Below, one piece after another: positions 42,662-51,257 of a DNA stretch of 53,374 nt. The notes beneath the pieces are model-generated. The model did not search any database. It was not told where the DNA came from and saw only the letters and a program-made list of their open reading frames with translations. The translations under genes and the position numbers were made by a program. Positions within the stretch are counted from its first letter, which is position 1, and every line of letters begins with the position of its first letter. Location: positions 1 through 53,374 of the forward strand of contig QIFC01000015.1 of assembly GCA_003228685.1 (NCBI GenBank), given 5' to 3'. The DNA is from Chloroflexota bacterium. GTDB lineage: Bacteria > Chloroflexota > Dehalococcoidia > DSTF01 > RBG-16-68-14.

Positions 42662-45274
42662 ATGAGAGTGTCACGTCGAACTGTATTGAAGGGAGGCGGC
42701 GTGCTCGGCGCCGGGCTGTTCGTCACTCGCTTCCTGCCTGGAATGCCAGGCGGCGGGTCCGGCGGGCCGGCAGAAGAGCTTGCCGAGCTAGCCCAGTTGA
42801 ACGAGGAGTTCGTGCCTACGACCTGTTGGATCGGCAAGCAGGACTGCGGCATCATCGCCCGCAAGGTCAACGGCAGGCTGGTCAAGCTGGAGGGCAATCC
42901 CGAACACCCCCGCAACCGCGGCAGGCTGTGCCCCAAGGGGCAGGGCCAGATCCAGGCGATCTACGACCCGAATCGCGTGAAGACGCCGCTGGTACGCACC
43001 AATGAGAAGGGCGTGACCGGCACGTGGCGTCAGGCCACGTGGGACGAGGCCCTCACGATGGTGGCGGACAAGATCAAGGAGATCCCCGAGGACGACCGCA
43101 AGAAGTACTTGCTCTGGCAGAAAGGCCGCAGCAAGGCGGGAGACTTCTATGACGACGCCTTCGTCAAGGCCTCTGGCGCCACAAAGATGGGCCACGGCGC
43201 CTACTGCTCGGACGCCGGCTATCGAGCGATGGAGTTGACCACCGGACTGCATGGCGTGCTCCACCCCGACTTCCGCCACACGCGTTACCTGCTCTCCTAT
43301 GGCTGGGACGGGATGAATGGCGGCGGCAACAAGACGTGCCAGATCACGTGGCACCAGCAGCTCATTGAGGCGCGGGAGCGGGGCCTGAAGATGGTCCACA
43401 TTGACCCCTCCCGCCGCTCGGCTGGGCCGTTCGCCGACGAGTGGCTGCCCATCAAGCCGGGCACGGACATGGCGTTCTTCCTGGCTCTGGCCAATGTGCT
43501 CATCGAGAACGAGTACGTCGATACCGAGTATCTGACCAAGCACAGCAACGCGGTGTCTCTTGTGAAGGCCGACGGCACCTTCTTGACCGAGACGCGCACG
43601 GTGACCATCGAGAACGACGACGGAGAGGAAGAAGAGGAAGAGGTCCAGATCGAGCAGGTCTGGGACGCTGCCTCGGGAGGCGCTGTGGCTATTGACGCCG
43701 ATCGCGTCCAGCCTGCGCTGGAAGGCAGCTACACGGCCGGCGGAGTGAGCGTCAAGACCGCGTTTGAGGTGTTCAAGGAGCACGTCGCAAGCGCAACGCC
43801 GGAATGGGCCGCTGATATCTGCGACCTCAAAGCCGAGGATATCCGCACGGTGGCGATGGAGATGGGCGAGGCCGCAATGATCGGCAGCACCATTGTAATG
43901 GACGGCATCACGCTCCCATACCGGCCGGTCGGGATCATGGGCTACCACGTGACGCAGCAGGAGCTGGGTTTCCAGGCATGCCGCGCCGCGGCGCTTGTAA
44001 TGATGCTGCTCGGTACGATCGAAGCAGTGGGCGGCCAGCGCACCGACTACACCTGGAAGGTCTATAAGAACTGGGAGCCTTTCGGCGACATCTCGGTCAA
44101 AGACGGGCCGTACAACATGTATCTGAAGGGAAGCAAGTTCTTCCCCATCAACAGCGCCAACCCCTCCATCGCGGCTCACGCGATGCTCGACCCGGACAAG
44201 TACGAACTGGAAGCAGTGCCGAAGGTGATGATCATCCACATGGCTAACCCGGTCATCTCCTTCCCCAACCAGAAGACGATCATGGACTCATACGAACTGT
44301 TCGAGTTCATTGCCGTGATCGACCCCTGGCTGAGCGAGACGGCCGACCTCTTCGCCGATGTCGTGCTCCCGGCGGCCACGATCGAGAAGTACGAAGGTCC
44401 GATGAGCGCCAATACCCAGTACGTCGACGCCAAAACGCTCCGCGTACCTCCGATGGATCCCTTGTTCGACTCACGGGGCGACATCGACATCTACCTTGAC
44501 CTGTGCGAGAAGGCAGGCATTCTAGATAAATACCTCGATGTCGTTAACAGCGAGTTGAAGTTGGAGGACAACCCGCTGCCTCTAACCGAACGGCCGGAGG
44601 TCCGAGACATCTTCGATCGCTGGGCCAAGCAGCAGGGCCTTGAGGGGGTCGAGTTTTTCGAGCAGCAGGGCGTCTGGCAGAAGGGCGACGTGCCCGCGAG
44701 CAAGTTCTACGGTTACGCTCAGGACCCGCCGTTCGATGGGAACCGGCACCGGTTCTACGGCGAGTCCTTGCTGCGCGCGCAAAACGATATGAAGGAGCTG
44801 GGGGCCGGCGAGATCTTCTGGCGGCTGTACACGCCGTACCCCACCTGGATGACAGCGACGCTGGAGGGTTCGCCTCCGGAGTACGACCTCTACCTGATCA
44901 GCCGCAAGCTAATCGAATTCAAGCAGGCAAGGAGTACGTTCATCCCTGTGCTCAACGAGCTGGCCCCGAAACAGTTCATGGAGATGAACCCCCAGGCCGC
45001 CAAGGATAGGGGGCTTGACGACGGGGACGAGGCGTGGGTGGAGTCTCAGAACGCCCTGACCGGCGAGACGCGAACGGTGAAGACCAACGTCAGCTACCTG
45101 GAGACAATCAGGCCGGACACGGTTTGCCTACCGCACCACTACGGCTTCTTCACCAACCCGATCACGAAAGACCAAGGACCTACATCGAACACCCTCTTCT
45201 TCAGCGGAGAAGGGTATGTGACGAACACGGCCGACCAGTCCTTCCACGTGAAGGTCAAGGTCTACCGGGCGTAA
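42662..45274 (+). CDS. Molybdopterin oxidoreductase catalytic subunit, Tat-exported
   Basis: This 870-residue protein of the DMSO-reductase family begins with a twin-arginine signal (SRRTVLKGG). The FS0 site reads TTCWIGKQDCG ... RLCPKG (Cys55, Cys62, Cys90), one Cys fewer than the usual four. A possible Mo-ligand is Cys182 (GHGAYCSDAG). The C-terminal molydopterin-binding domain (NELAPKQFMEMNPQAAKDRGLDDGDEAWV) is clear. With the FeS and NrfD subunits it makes a Psr/Ttr-like complex outside the membrane. The substrate (sulphur compound, arsenic, other) is not decided. ATG 42662 is set by AAAGGAGG and the Tat signal. Confidence 0.88.
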   Translation: MRVSRRTVLKGGGVLGAGLFVTRFLPGMPGGGSGGPAEELAELAQLNEEFVPTTCWIGKQDCGIIARKVNGRLVKLEGNPEHPRNRGRLCPKGQGQIQAIYDPNRVKTPLVRTNEKGVTGTWRQATWDEALTMVADKIKEIPEDDRKKYLLWQKGRSKAGDFYDDAFVKASGATKMGHGAYCSDAGYRAMELTTGLHGVLHPDFRHTRYLLSYGWDGMNGGGNKTCQITWHQQLIEARERGLKMVHIDPSRRSAGPFADEWLPIKPGTDMAFFLALANVLIENEYVDTEYLTKHSNAVSLVKADGTFLTETRTVTIENDDGEEEEEEVQIEQVWDAASGGAVAIDADRVQPALEGSYTAGGVSVKTAFEVFKEHVASATPEWAADICDLKAEDIRTVAMEMGEAAMIGSTIVMDGITLPYRPVGIMGYHVTQQELGFQACRAAALVMMLLGTIEAVGGQRTDYTWKVYKNWEPFGDISVKDGPYNMYLKGSKFFPINSANPSIAAHAMLDPDKYELEAVPKVMIIHMANPVISFPNQKTIMDSYELFEFIAVIDPWLSETADLFADVVLPAATIEKYEGPMSANTQYVDAKTLRVPPMDPLFDSRGDIDIYLDLCEKAGILDKYLDVVNSELKLEDNPLPLTERPEVRDIFDRWAKQQGLEGVEFFEQQGVWQKGDVPASKFYGYAQDPPFDGNRHRFYGESLLRAQNDMKELGAGEIFWRLYTPYPTWMTATLEGSPPEYDLYLISRKLIEFKQARSTFIPVLNELAPKQFMEMNPQAAKDRGLDDGDEAWVESQNALTGETRTVKTNVSYLETIRPDTVCLPHHYGFFTNPITKDQGPTSNTLFFSGEGYVTNTADQSFHVKVKVYRA

Positions 45275-45291
45275 GAAGGAGGGATTGAGTC

Positions 45292-46029
45292 ATGCCCAAG
45301 TACGGAATGGTCATCGACCTGGACAAATGCTACGGTTGCCGGGCGTGCATGGTTGCGTGCAAGATTGAAAACAACACGCCCGAAGGCCACTTCTGGATGT
45401 ACACTTTCCGCTTGGAGGAGGGTGAGTACCCCAACGCCAAGACGACGTTCTTGCCGCGCCCCTGCATGCACTGCGAAGACGCGCCCTGCGTGAGGGTCTG
45501 TCCTGTCGAAGCCCGTTACAAGGAAGACACCGGCCAGACCAGCATGGACTGGGACAAGTGCATCGGCTGCCGCTACTGCGAGATTGCCTGTCCTTACGGC
45601 GTGAACTACTTCAACTGGGAAGACCCCAAGAAGATTCAGTACGTGGATGGGGGCGACCCAGACCTGCAGGCGGTTACGGAAGGAGCGCGTCCTCCGTATG
45701 CCAACCCCGACCTGGATGGGCGCTACGGAGAGAAGAATGCTCATGTTGCCGGTGGCAACCACCTAAAGAGCGTTGTTGGGAAGTGCACATTCTGCATTCA
45801 CCGGACAGAGAAGGGCCTGGACCCGGCCTGTGTCGCCAACTGCCCCGCATTCGCTATGCACTTTGGCGACCTCGACGATCCCGAGAGCAATGTCTCTCAG
45901 CTTCTCCAGGAGCAGGTAGGGTTCCGGCTGCTTGAGGAAACGAACACCAACCCTAGGGTGCATTACATTGGCGGGTCGCCGCCAAGCACTGATGCCCATC
46001 AGATTGAAGCCGTCAAGGGGAAGGAGTAG
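45292..46029 (+). CDS. Ferredoxin-like electron-transfer subunit (four [4Fe-4S])
   Basis: This 245-residue protein is a DmsB/PsrB/NrfC-type subunit. Cysteine groups are CYGCRACMVAC (I), CMHCEDAPCVRVC (II), CIGCRYCEIACP (III) and CTFCIHRTEKGLDPACVANCP (IV), matching the standard four-cluster pattern. It would carry electrons between the catalytic subunit and NrfD in the quinone pool. It has no signal peptide, so it is probably exported together with the Tat-bearing subunit. It starts 17 bases after the catalytic gene, with AAGGAGG upstream. Confidence 0.92.
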   Translation: MPKYGMVIDLDKCYGCRACMVACKIENNTPEGHFWMYTFRLEEGEYPNAKTTFLPRPCMHCEDAPCVRVCPVEARYKEDTGQTSMDWDKCIGCRYCEIACPYGVNYFNWEDPKKIQYVDGGDPDLQAVTEGARPPYANPDLDGRYGEKNAHVAGGNHLKSVVGKCTFCIHRTEKGLDPACVANCPAFAMHFGDLDDPESNVSQLLQEQVGFRLLEETNTNPRVHYIGGSPPSTDAHQIEAVKGKE

Positions 46030-46033
46030 ACCA

Positions 46034-47224
46034 ATGGCTACCATAACAGCACAAGGACGCCGCATAGATGTGAGCGCCGGCCTAGTCGCCTGGTTAGGAG
46101 TCCTAGCCGCACTAATCGTGCTCGGCTTCGTCAACTTCATTCGCCAGACGGTAGATGGACACCACCTCACCGGTCTCACTGACGCGAACCCCTGGGGCCT
46201 GTATTTGTCCGGCTACGTGTTCTTTGTCGGCATCAGCGCCGGGGCAACGATTATTGGACTCCTAATCCATGGGTTCGGGCGCAAGGACTACGCCCCCCTT
46301 GGGACGCGAGCATTATTGGTAGGACTCTTGTCTCTCGTTGGCGCTGTCCTCTTCATCGCGGTGGATGTGGGAAGTATCCCCAGGATGCTCCGGCTTCCGT
46401 TCCTGTGGAGAAACGAGACGTCCATGTTTACCTACACGTCGGCGACGTACTATCTGTTCGGCTTGCTGCTTGCGGTGGAACTGTTCCTCGCGCTCAAGAT
46501 CACGCGAGGACAAGCATCGAGTACTGAGAAGAGTCTGACCAAGTGGCTGGCCATCGCCATCGTGCCGTTCGCACTCATTATCGTGGAGGCGCCCCACGGA
46601 GGTATATTTGCCGTGGTCAAGGCGCGGGAATTCTGGAACAGCCCGCTGCTGCCGCCGCACTTTGTCAGCGCAGCGCTTCTTTCCGCGACAGCCGTGATGG
46701 TGCTCGTGGGCGCCGCCACTTCCGCCGCAACAGGGAGAAGGATCGTGGGCCGCGAAACGCTATCCCACATGGGCATCCTGCTCGCCTTCTTCATCGCGCT
46801 GTCCGCCTTCTTTGACTTCTTTGACTTCATCGTCTTCAGCTACAGCGACACGATTACAGGCAACACTGCTTGGCACTTCCTGAGTTCGGATCATCTCCCC
46901 GTGTCGATAGTCCATGTGGGGGGGTACATCCTGGCCCTCTCGATTCTGCTGTTCAAGCGGGGCAGGGAGACGCCCTGGCTGACGGTTGCCGCGGCGGTCG
47001 CGCTGATCGCTGTGGCCGCCTACCGGTACAACCTAACGATCGTCGGGCAGGCGCCACCACTGCTGCCGTTCCTGGACGAGGCGAAGTATGCTCCCACGTG
47101 GGTGGAACTCTCCATCACGGCGGGGATCGTGGCGTTCATGCTGCTTGGCTATTCTGTCCTGACGAGGGTCCTCCCCATGGAGGAGCCCGATAGGACCTTG
47201 AGCGAAAACGAAACAGCGCCATGA
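46034..47224 (+). CDS. NrfD/PsrC-like membrane quinone subunit
   Basis: This 396-residue protein has about nine or ten transmembrane helices. The N-terminal GLTDANPWGLYLSGYVFFVGISAGA is the NrfD-family signature, and FLWRNETSMFTYTSATYYLFG lies in helix 4. It is the membrane anchor that exchanges electrons with quinone for the FeS and catalytic subunits. ATG 46034, preceded by AAGGAG six bases upstream, is chosen over an upstream frame that overlaps the FeS gene. It lies four bases after the FeS subunit gene. Confidence 0.9.
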   Translation: MATITAQGRRIDVSAGLVAWLGVLAALIVLGFVNFIRQTVDGHHLTGLTDANPWGLYLSGYVFFVGISAGATIIGLLIHGFGRKDYAPLGTRALLVGLLSLVGAVLFIAVDVGSIPRMLRLPFLWRNETSMFTYTSATYYLFGLLLAVELFLALKITRGQASSTEKSLTKWLAIAIVPFALIIVEAPHGGIFAVVKAREFWNSPLLPPHFVSAALLSATAVMVLVGAATSAATGRRIVGRETLSHMGILLAFFIALSAFFDFFDFIVFSYSDTITGNTAWHFLSSDHLPVSIVHVGGYILALSILLFKRGRETPWLTVAAAVALIAVAAYRYNLTIVGQAPPLLPFLDEAKYAPTWVELSITAGIVAFMLLGYSVLTRVLPMEEPDRTLSENETAP

Positions 47225-47263
47225 AGGCGTTCGTCCGCATCGGGGAGAGGTTAGGGGGCTGAC

Positions 47264-48052
47264 ATGGCTTCGTCTCGCAACGGCCAACTGATTCAACGGC
47301 CGCGCCGGAAACGGACGCGGCGTGGCCGCTCTATGCCCACGCTTGAGCTGGCGAGTTTCCGCGAAGGTGCGTACCGGCTGTTCAGCCAGGCGCTCCTATA
47401 CCCCGCAGAGGAACGCCTGGCTGGACTGGCCATAGCCACGGAAGAGATGAGCCAGGACGACAGCTCGCTGGCCCAGTTCGCCTTCTTCGCGGATTGGCGC
47501 CGCGTCCTGGCACGCGTGCGGGATGTGGGCAGCGCACCGAGGCTAGACCTGGAGGAACAGTACGTTGCGCTGTTTGGCGCAACCAAGGCAGGCACCTTGT
47601 GTCCGCCATACGAATCGGCATTCTTGTCGCCCATCGGCCAGCCGGACGGATTGCAGCTGGCACGGATCGAAGCGGCCTACTCCGAGATCGGCCTCCTACC
47701 CTCCCCCGATTTGGGCGAGCTTCCTGACCACATCGCGATTGAGCTGGAGTTCATGGCCATGTTGTGTGGTCTGGAGGCCGCCGCCTGGGAGGATGACGAT
47801 GTGGCGGGTGCGGTTAAGGCAATGCGCAAGGCCAGGCGTTTTCTCGATGGCCACCTGTCGGTCTGGTTGCCGGGATTCTCCCGGCAACTCGCGGTGGCAG
47901 ACAAGGACGGATTCTATCGCACTGTCTGCAAGGGAGCCACGGCATTTGTCTTGTATGACCGTGACTTGCTGGCGGCCTTTATGGAAGGTCTTTCAAAGAT
48001 TAATGGGGCGGGTCCGGAGGATGGCTCGAATGAAGGGCAGGTGACGTCATGA
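47264..48052 (+). CDS. TorD/DmsD-like molybdoenzyme chaperone
   Basis: This 262-residue, all-helical protein matches the TorD family: FREGAYRLFSQALLYP at the start, LEEQYVALFG with CPPYESAFL (the E.ly..lF......pp.yeS motif), and LPDHIAIELEFMAMLC in the middle. Such chaperones bind the Tat signal of molybdoenzymes and help cofactor insertion in the cytoplasm. ATG 47264 has AGGGGG eight bases upstream and gives a basic N-terminal extension of about 23 residues; ATG 47333 would remove it. It overlaps the next gene by four bases (ATGA). Confidence 0.85.
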   Translation: MASSRNGQLIQRPRRKRTRRGRSMPTLELASFREGAYRLFSQALLYPAEERLAGLAIATEEMSQDDSSLAQFAFFADWRRVLARVRDVGSAPRLDLEEQYVALFGATKAGTLCPPYESAFLSPIGQPDGLQLARIEAAYSEIGLLPSPDLGELPDHIAIELEFMAMLCGLEAAAWEDDDVAGAVKAMRKARRFLDGHLSVWLPGFSRQLAVADKDGFYRTVCKGATAFVLYDRDLLAAFMEGLSKINGAGPEDGSNEGQVTS

Positions 48053-49728
48053 ACACGAACACTGCGGAACAGGCCGTGTCAGAGACGGTCGCGCCAGATG
48101 CTCAGACGCTCGTCCTTCTGTGCGGAACGTTATCAACATTCGCGAACGGCCTCGACCTAGCAAAAATCGAGGAGTCGCTAACGAACACGCCTGGGTTGCG
48201 CGTGGAGATCGTGCCAGACCTCTGCGGCAGTCCGAAGGCGCTTCTAGAGACAGCGACCGAGGGCGATGATCGCGCGGTTCTGGGACTCTGCGCAGGAGGT
48301 CGTTCGGGGCGCGAAATCGACTACCATGCAAGGAAGGCGGGGTTCGATCCATTTGGCGTCGTGACGGTGAACTTGGGTGGACTTTGCGCTCGTGCCCACC
48401 CCAGAGACCTTGCTACCAACAAGGCAATCGTGTTGCTGGCGGCGGCCGTGGCCAAAGCTCGGATGTTCACCGGCAGTGGTCCCGAGCACGTGAAGCCACT
48501 CCTTGGTTGGTCAGATCAGAAGGTGAGCCGCCGAGCTTTGTTTACGCTCCCGCCAATCACATACCAGCCGGTCGCATCAGTTCGCACCGATCGCTGTATG
48601 AGCGAAGTAGGGTGCGATCTCTGCACGACCGTCTGCCCACGAGGCGCGCTGTCAGTCGTAGGTGGGAGGCTCAGTGTCGACAAGACCGCGTGCGATGCCT
48701 GCGGGCTATGCGTAAGCGAGTGCCCTCGCGGCGCTGTGGAGCTGCCGGCCGCATCGCCGCGCGAGTTCGAAGTGGAGTTGGAGGCGCTGCTAACGGCGCC
48801 TGGCCTGCCGCCAAGCCAACCAAGAGCGATCTTGTATGTCTGCGACCGCAACGTTCAGGTGGTGGAAGACCTAGCGAAAAAGGGCCAACCTTATCCCGCC
48901 GCCTGGCTTCCGCTTCAGGTGCCTTGCACCGGCATGATCTCCCCGGGGTGGGTTCTGCAGAGTCTCGTCTTGGGGGCCGCCGCTGTGGGGATCGTGACGT
49001 GCGGCGCCGAATGCAAGTTCGAACAGCAGCAACGAACCCTCGACGTGGCCGGTTACTGTCACGAACTCCTGGCGCTGCTGGGCATCTCCCCAGATGCGCT
49101 CCGTGTCTTGAGCCCAACATCGGTCGCTGACCTGGCGGAGGCGCTGGACCTACCGCTTGGCAATGGCGTTGGGCTAGACGACAAGGCCGGCCGCCACGCG
49201 AACCTCCGCGAGCCTTTGGCCACGGCAGAGGCGCTGGCACAGCTGGCAGAGGCAAGCAACGAGACGGCGGCGGTCGTCCTCCGTCACGAGCGCTCTCCGC
49301 TGGGCGACGTGCGGATCGACGTTTCGGGCTGCACCGGGTGCGAGTCCTGCGTCAGAGCCTGCCCAACGGATGCGCTCGCATGCGAAAAAGAGGACGACGG
49401 CCTCGCGATCACCTTCGATCCGAATCTGTGCACGGGCTGCGGCTTGTGCGCCAGGTGGTGTCCGGAGGATGTCGTGCAGGTCGAACACATCACTGATCTG
49501 GGAGCGCTTTCGATCGCCAGGACGGAATTGTATAGGGACAGTCAAGTACACTGCGAGCGGTGCGGCGTTGCGTTCGCGCCAGCGTCCATGGTGCGACGCG
49601 TTGAGCAGTTGCTGGAGCACGGCGGTTCTTCCTCTCAAGCCATTCGGCGTTGCCCGTCATGTCGTGGCTTTGGCATCAGCGCCACACTGGCAGGGCACGT
49701 GCAACCTGACCAGCAGAAGGAGGATTGA
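48049..49728 (+). CDS. HdrA-N / ferredoxin / MvhD / ferredoxin / zinc-ribbon fusion protein
   Basis: This 559-residue cytoplasmic protein combines five parts. Residues about 20-150 resemble the N-terminal domain of HdrA (LVLLCGTLSTFANGLDL ... VNLGGLCARAHPRDLATNKA), but HdrA's FAD domain is absent. Two [4Fe-4S] motifs follow at about 184-230 (CMSEVGCDLCTTVCP, CDACGLCVSECP), then an MvhD/FlpD-like domain at 260-325 (VCDRN ... PCTGMISPGWVL ... CGAECKF). A second ferredoxin pair lies at about 428-475 (CTGCESCVRACP, CTGCGLCARWCP), then a zinc ribbon (CERC ... CPSC). It is translationally coupled to the TorD gene. It probably brings soluble electrons to the molybdoenzyme complex. Confidence 0.7.
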   Translation: MNTNTAEQAVSETVAPDAQTLVLLCGTLSTFANGLDLAKIEESLTNTPGLRVEIVPDLCGSPKALLETATEGDDRAVLGLCAGGRSGREIDYHARKAGFDPFGVVTVNLGGLCARAHPRDLATNKAIVLLAAAVAKARMFTGSGPEHVKPLLGWSDQKVSRRALFTLPPITYQPVASVRTDRCMSEVGCDLCTTVCPRGALSVVGGRLSVDKTACDACGLCVSECPRGAVELPAASPREFEVELEALLTAPGLPPSQPRAILYVCDRNVQVVEDLAKKGQPYPAAWLPLQVPCTGMISPGWVLQSLVLGAAAVGIVTCGAECKFEQQQRTLDVAGYCHELLALLGISPDALRVLSPTSVADLAEALDLPLGNGVGLDDKAGRHANLREPLATAEALAQLAEASNETAAVVLRHERSPLGDVRIDVSGCTGCESCVRACPTDALACEKEDDGLAITFDPNLCTGCGLCARWCPEDVVQVEHITDLGALSIARTELYRDSQVHCERCGVAFAPASMVRRVEQLLEHGGSSSQAIRRCPSCRGFGISATLAGHVQPDQQKED

Positions 49729-49729
49729 A

Positions 49730-51019
49730 ATGGGGAAAGACACGCTTAGTGTGACCGACAATCGCACGGGTCAGCAGTTCGAGATTCCCATCGAAGACGG
49801 TTCGGTGCGCGCAATGGAATTTCGGCAGATGAAGGTCGATGACGACGATTTCGGCCTGCTCACATACGACCCGGCGTTCACGAACACGGCGTCTTGCCGG
49901 AGCGCGGTCACATACCTCGACGGCGAAAAAGGCATACTGCGCTATCGCGGCTATCCGATCGAGCAGCTAGCGGAGAAGAGTAACTATCTGGAGGTGGCCT
50001 ATCTCCTCACGCACGGCGAGCTGCCGACCCGCGCGGAATACGTGAAATGGGAGCATGACATCACCATTCACACGTTCATCCACGAAAACGCGAAGAAGTT
50101 CATGGAGGGGTTCCAGTACGACGCCCACCCGATGGGGATGTTGGTGAGCACGGTTGGCGCTCTCTCCACGTTCTACCCTGAGGCCAAGGAAATCTACGAT
50201 GAAGAGGTGCGGCAGCTGGAGATCAAGCGATTGATCGCGAAGATGCCCACGCTGGCCGCCTTCGCGTACCGGCACAGCCTGGGCCAGCCGTACGTCTACC
50301 CGGACAATGACTTGAGCTTCAGCGGCAATCTACTCAACATGCTGTACAAGATGTCCGAAGCGAAGTACAATCCGGACCCGGTCTTGGAACGAGCCCTGGA
50401 CGTCCTCTTCATTCTTCACGCTGACCACGAGCAGAACTGCAGCGCGAACGCGATGCGGGCAGTCGGGAGTTCCCAGGTAGACCCATACTCTGCCATCGCA
50501 GCCGCCTGCGCAGCGCTGTATGGCCCGCTCCACGGAGGCGCGAACGAGGCGGTCCTCCGAATGCTCAATGAAATCGGCGACGTGAAGGAGATCCCGGGGT
50601 TCATCAAGCGTGTGAAGGACGGCGAGGGCCTCCTATTCGGCTTCGGCCACCGCGTGTACAAGAACTTCGACCCGCGGGCCTTGATCATCAAGAAGCTGGC
50701 CTACCAGGTGTTTGAGGTAACTGGCCGGAATCCGCTGCTGGACATCGCCCTTGAACTCGAACGAATCGCGCTGGAAGACGAATATTTCATCGAGCGCAAG
50801 CTCTACCCAAACGTCGACTTCTACTCGGGCATCATCTACCAGTCCATGGGCTTTCCGGTCACGATGTTCCCCGTCCTGTTCGCGATCCCGCGGACCGCAG
50901 GGTGGGTTGCGATGCTCGACGACGCCGCGCAGAAGATCGCTCGGCCCCGACAGGTCTACATCGGAGCGGAGCAGCGCGATTTTCTCTCCCTTGCGAAAAG
51001 GAATTCGACGGGCGGCTAA
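49730..51019 (+). CDS. gltA: Citrate synthase (Si type)
   Basis: This 429-residue enzyme has the citrate synthase catalytic set: His268 in LYGPLHGGANEAV, His307 in GFGHRVYKNFDPRA, and Asp363 in PNVDFYSGI. It joins acetyl-CoA and oxaloacetate in the cytoplasm. The length is that of type II hexameric bacterial enzymes. It starts one base after the FeS fusion gene, with AAGGAGG just upstream, so it is the last gene of the molybdoenzyme operon. A terminator hairpin follows. The window also has a Re-citrate synthase-like gene at 12641. Confidence 0.93.
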   Translation: MGKDTLSVTDNRTGQQFEIPIEDGSVRAMEFRQMKVDDDDFGLLTYDPAFTNTASCRSAVTYLDGEKGILRYRGYPIEQLAEKSNYLEVAYLLTHGELPTRAEYVKWEHDITIHTFIHENAKKFMEGFQYDAHPMGMLVSTVGALSTFYPEAKEIYDEEVRQLEIKRLIAKMPTLAAFAYRHSLGQPYVYPDNDLSFSGNLLNMLYKMSEAKYNPDPVLERALDVLFILHADHEQNCSANAMRAVGSSQVDPYSAIAAACAALYGPLHGGANEAVLRMLNEIGDVKEIPGFIKRVKDGEGLLFGFGHRVYKNFDPRALIIKKLAYQVFEVTGRNPLLDIALELERIALEDEYFIERKLYPNVDFYSGIIYQSMGFPVTMFPVLFAIPRTAGWVAMLDDAAQKIARPRQVYIGAEQRDFLSLAKRNSTGG

Positions 51020-51073
51020 CCGAACTCAGCGCTCGGGATGGCGTCGCCCGGCAGGCAACGGATGCCATCATGC

Positions 51074-51110
51074 GGAGCAGAGCGGGACTGATCCCGCTCT
51101 GCTCTCCTTT
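51074..51110 (+). terminator. Terminator after gltA
   Basis: GGAGCAGAGCGGGA (51074-51087), loop CTGA, TCCCGCTCTGCTCTCC then TTTG. The stem is 11 perfect pairs plus three more after a two-base bulge. A short T-run follows. Confidence 0.75.
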
Positions 51111-51222
51111 GAAGGCATGTCGTGCCTCGTGTCCGGTGGGCTTGATCGAGTCCTGAAGGGACGCCAAGGCAGATCGAAGCTTGGCTGACGTAAGAGATTG
51201 GCTCGCAGCGTGCACTCCAGCG

Positions 51223-51251
51223 GTGGCAGGCACGGATTCTCGATGTAGAAT
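51223..51251 (+). promoter_or_regulatory. Promoter of the RCC1-dockerin gene, leaderless
   Basis: GTGGCA (51223-51228, 4/6 of consensus) and TAGAAT (51246-51251) with a 17-base spacer. The start codon GTG at 51258 is only six bases after the -10, so the transcript would start at or near the start codon. No ribosome site is present. Confidence 0.5.
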
Positions 51252-51257
51252 ACTCCT

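Noticed and set aside
42788..44239. 483-codon open frame antisense to the molybdopterin subunit
   Set aside because: Shadow of high third-position GC; the forward gene is certain.
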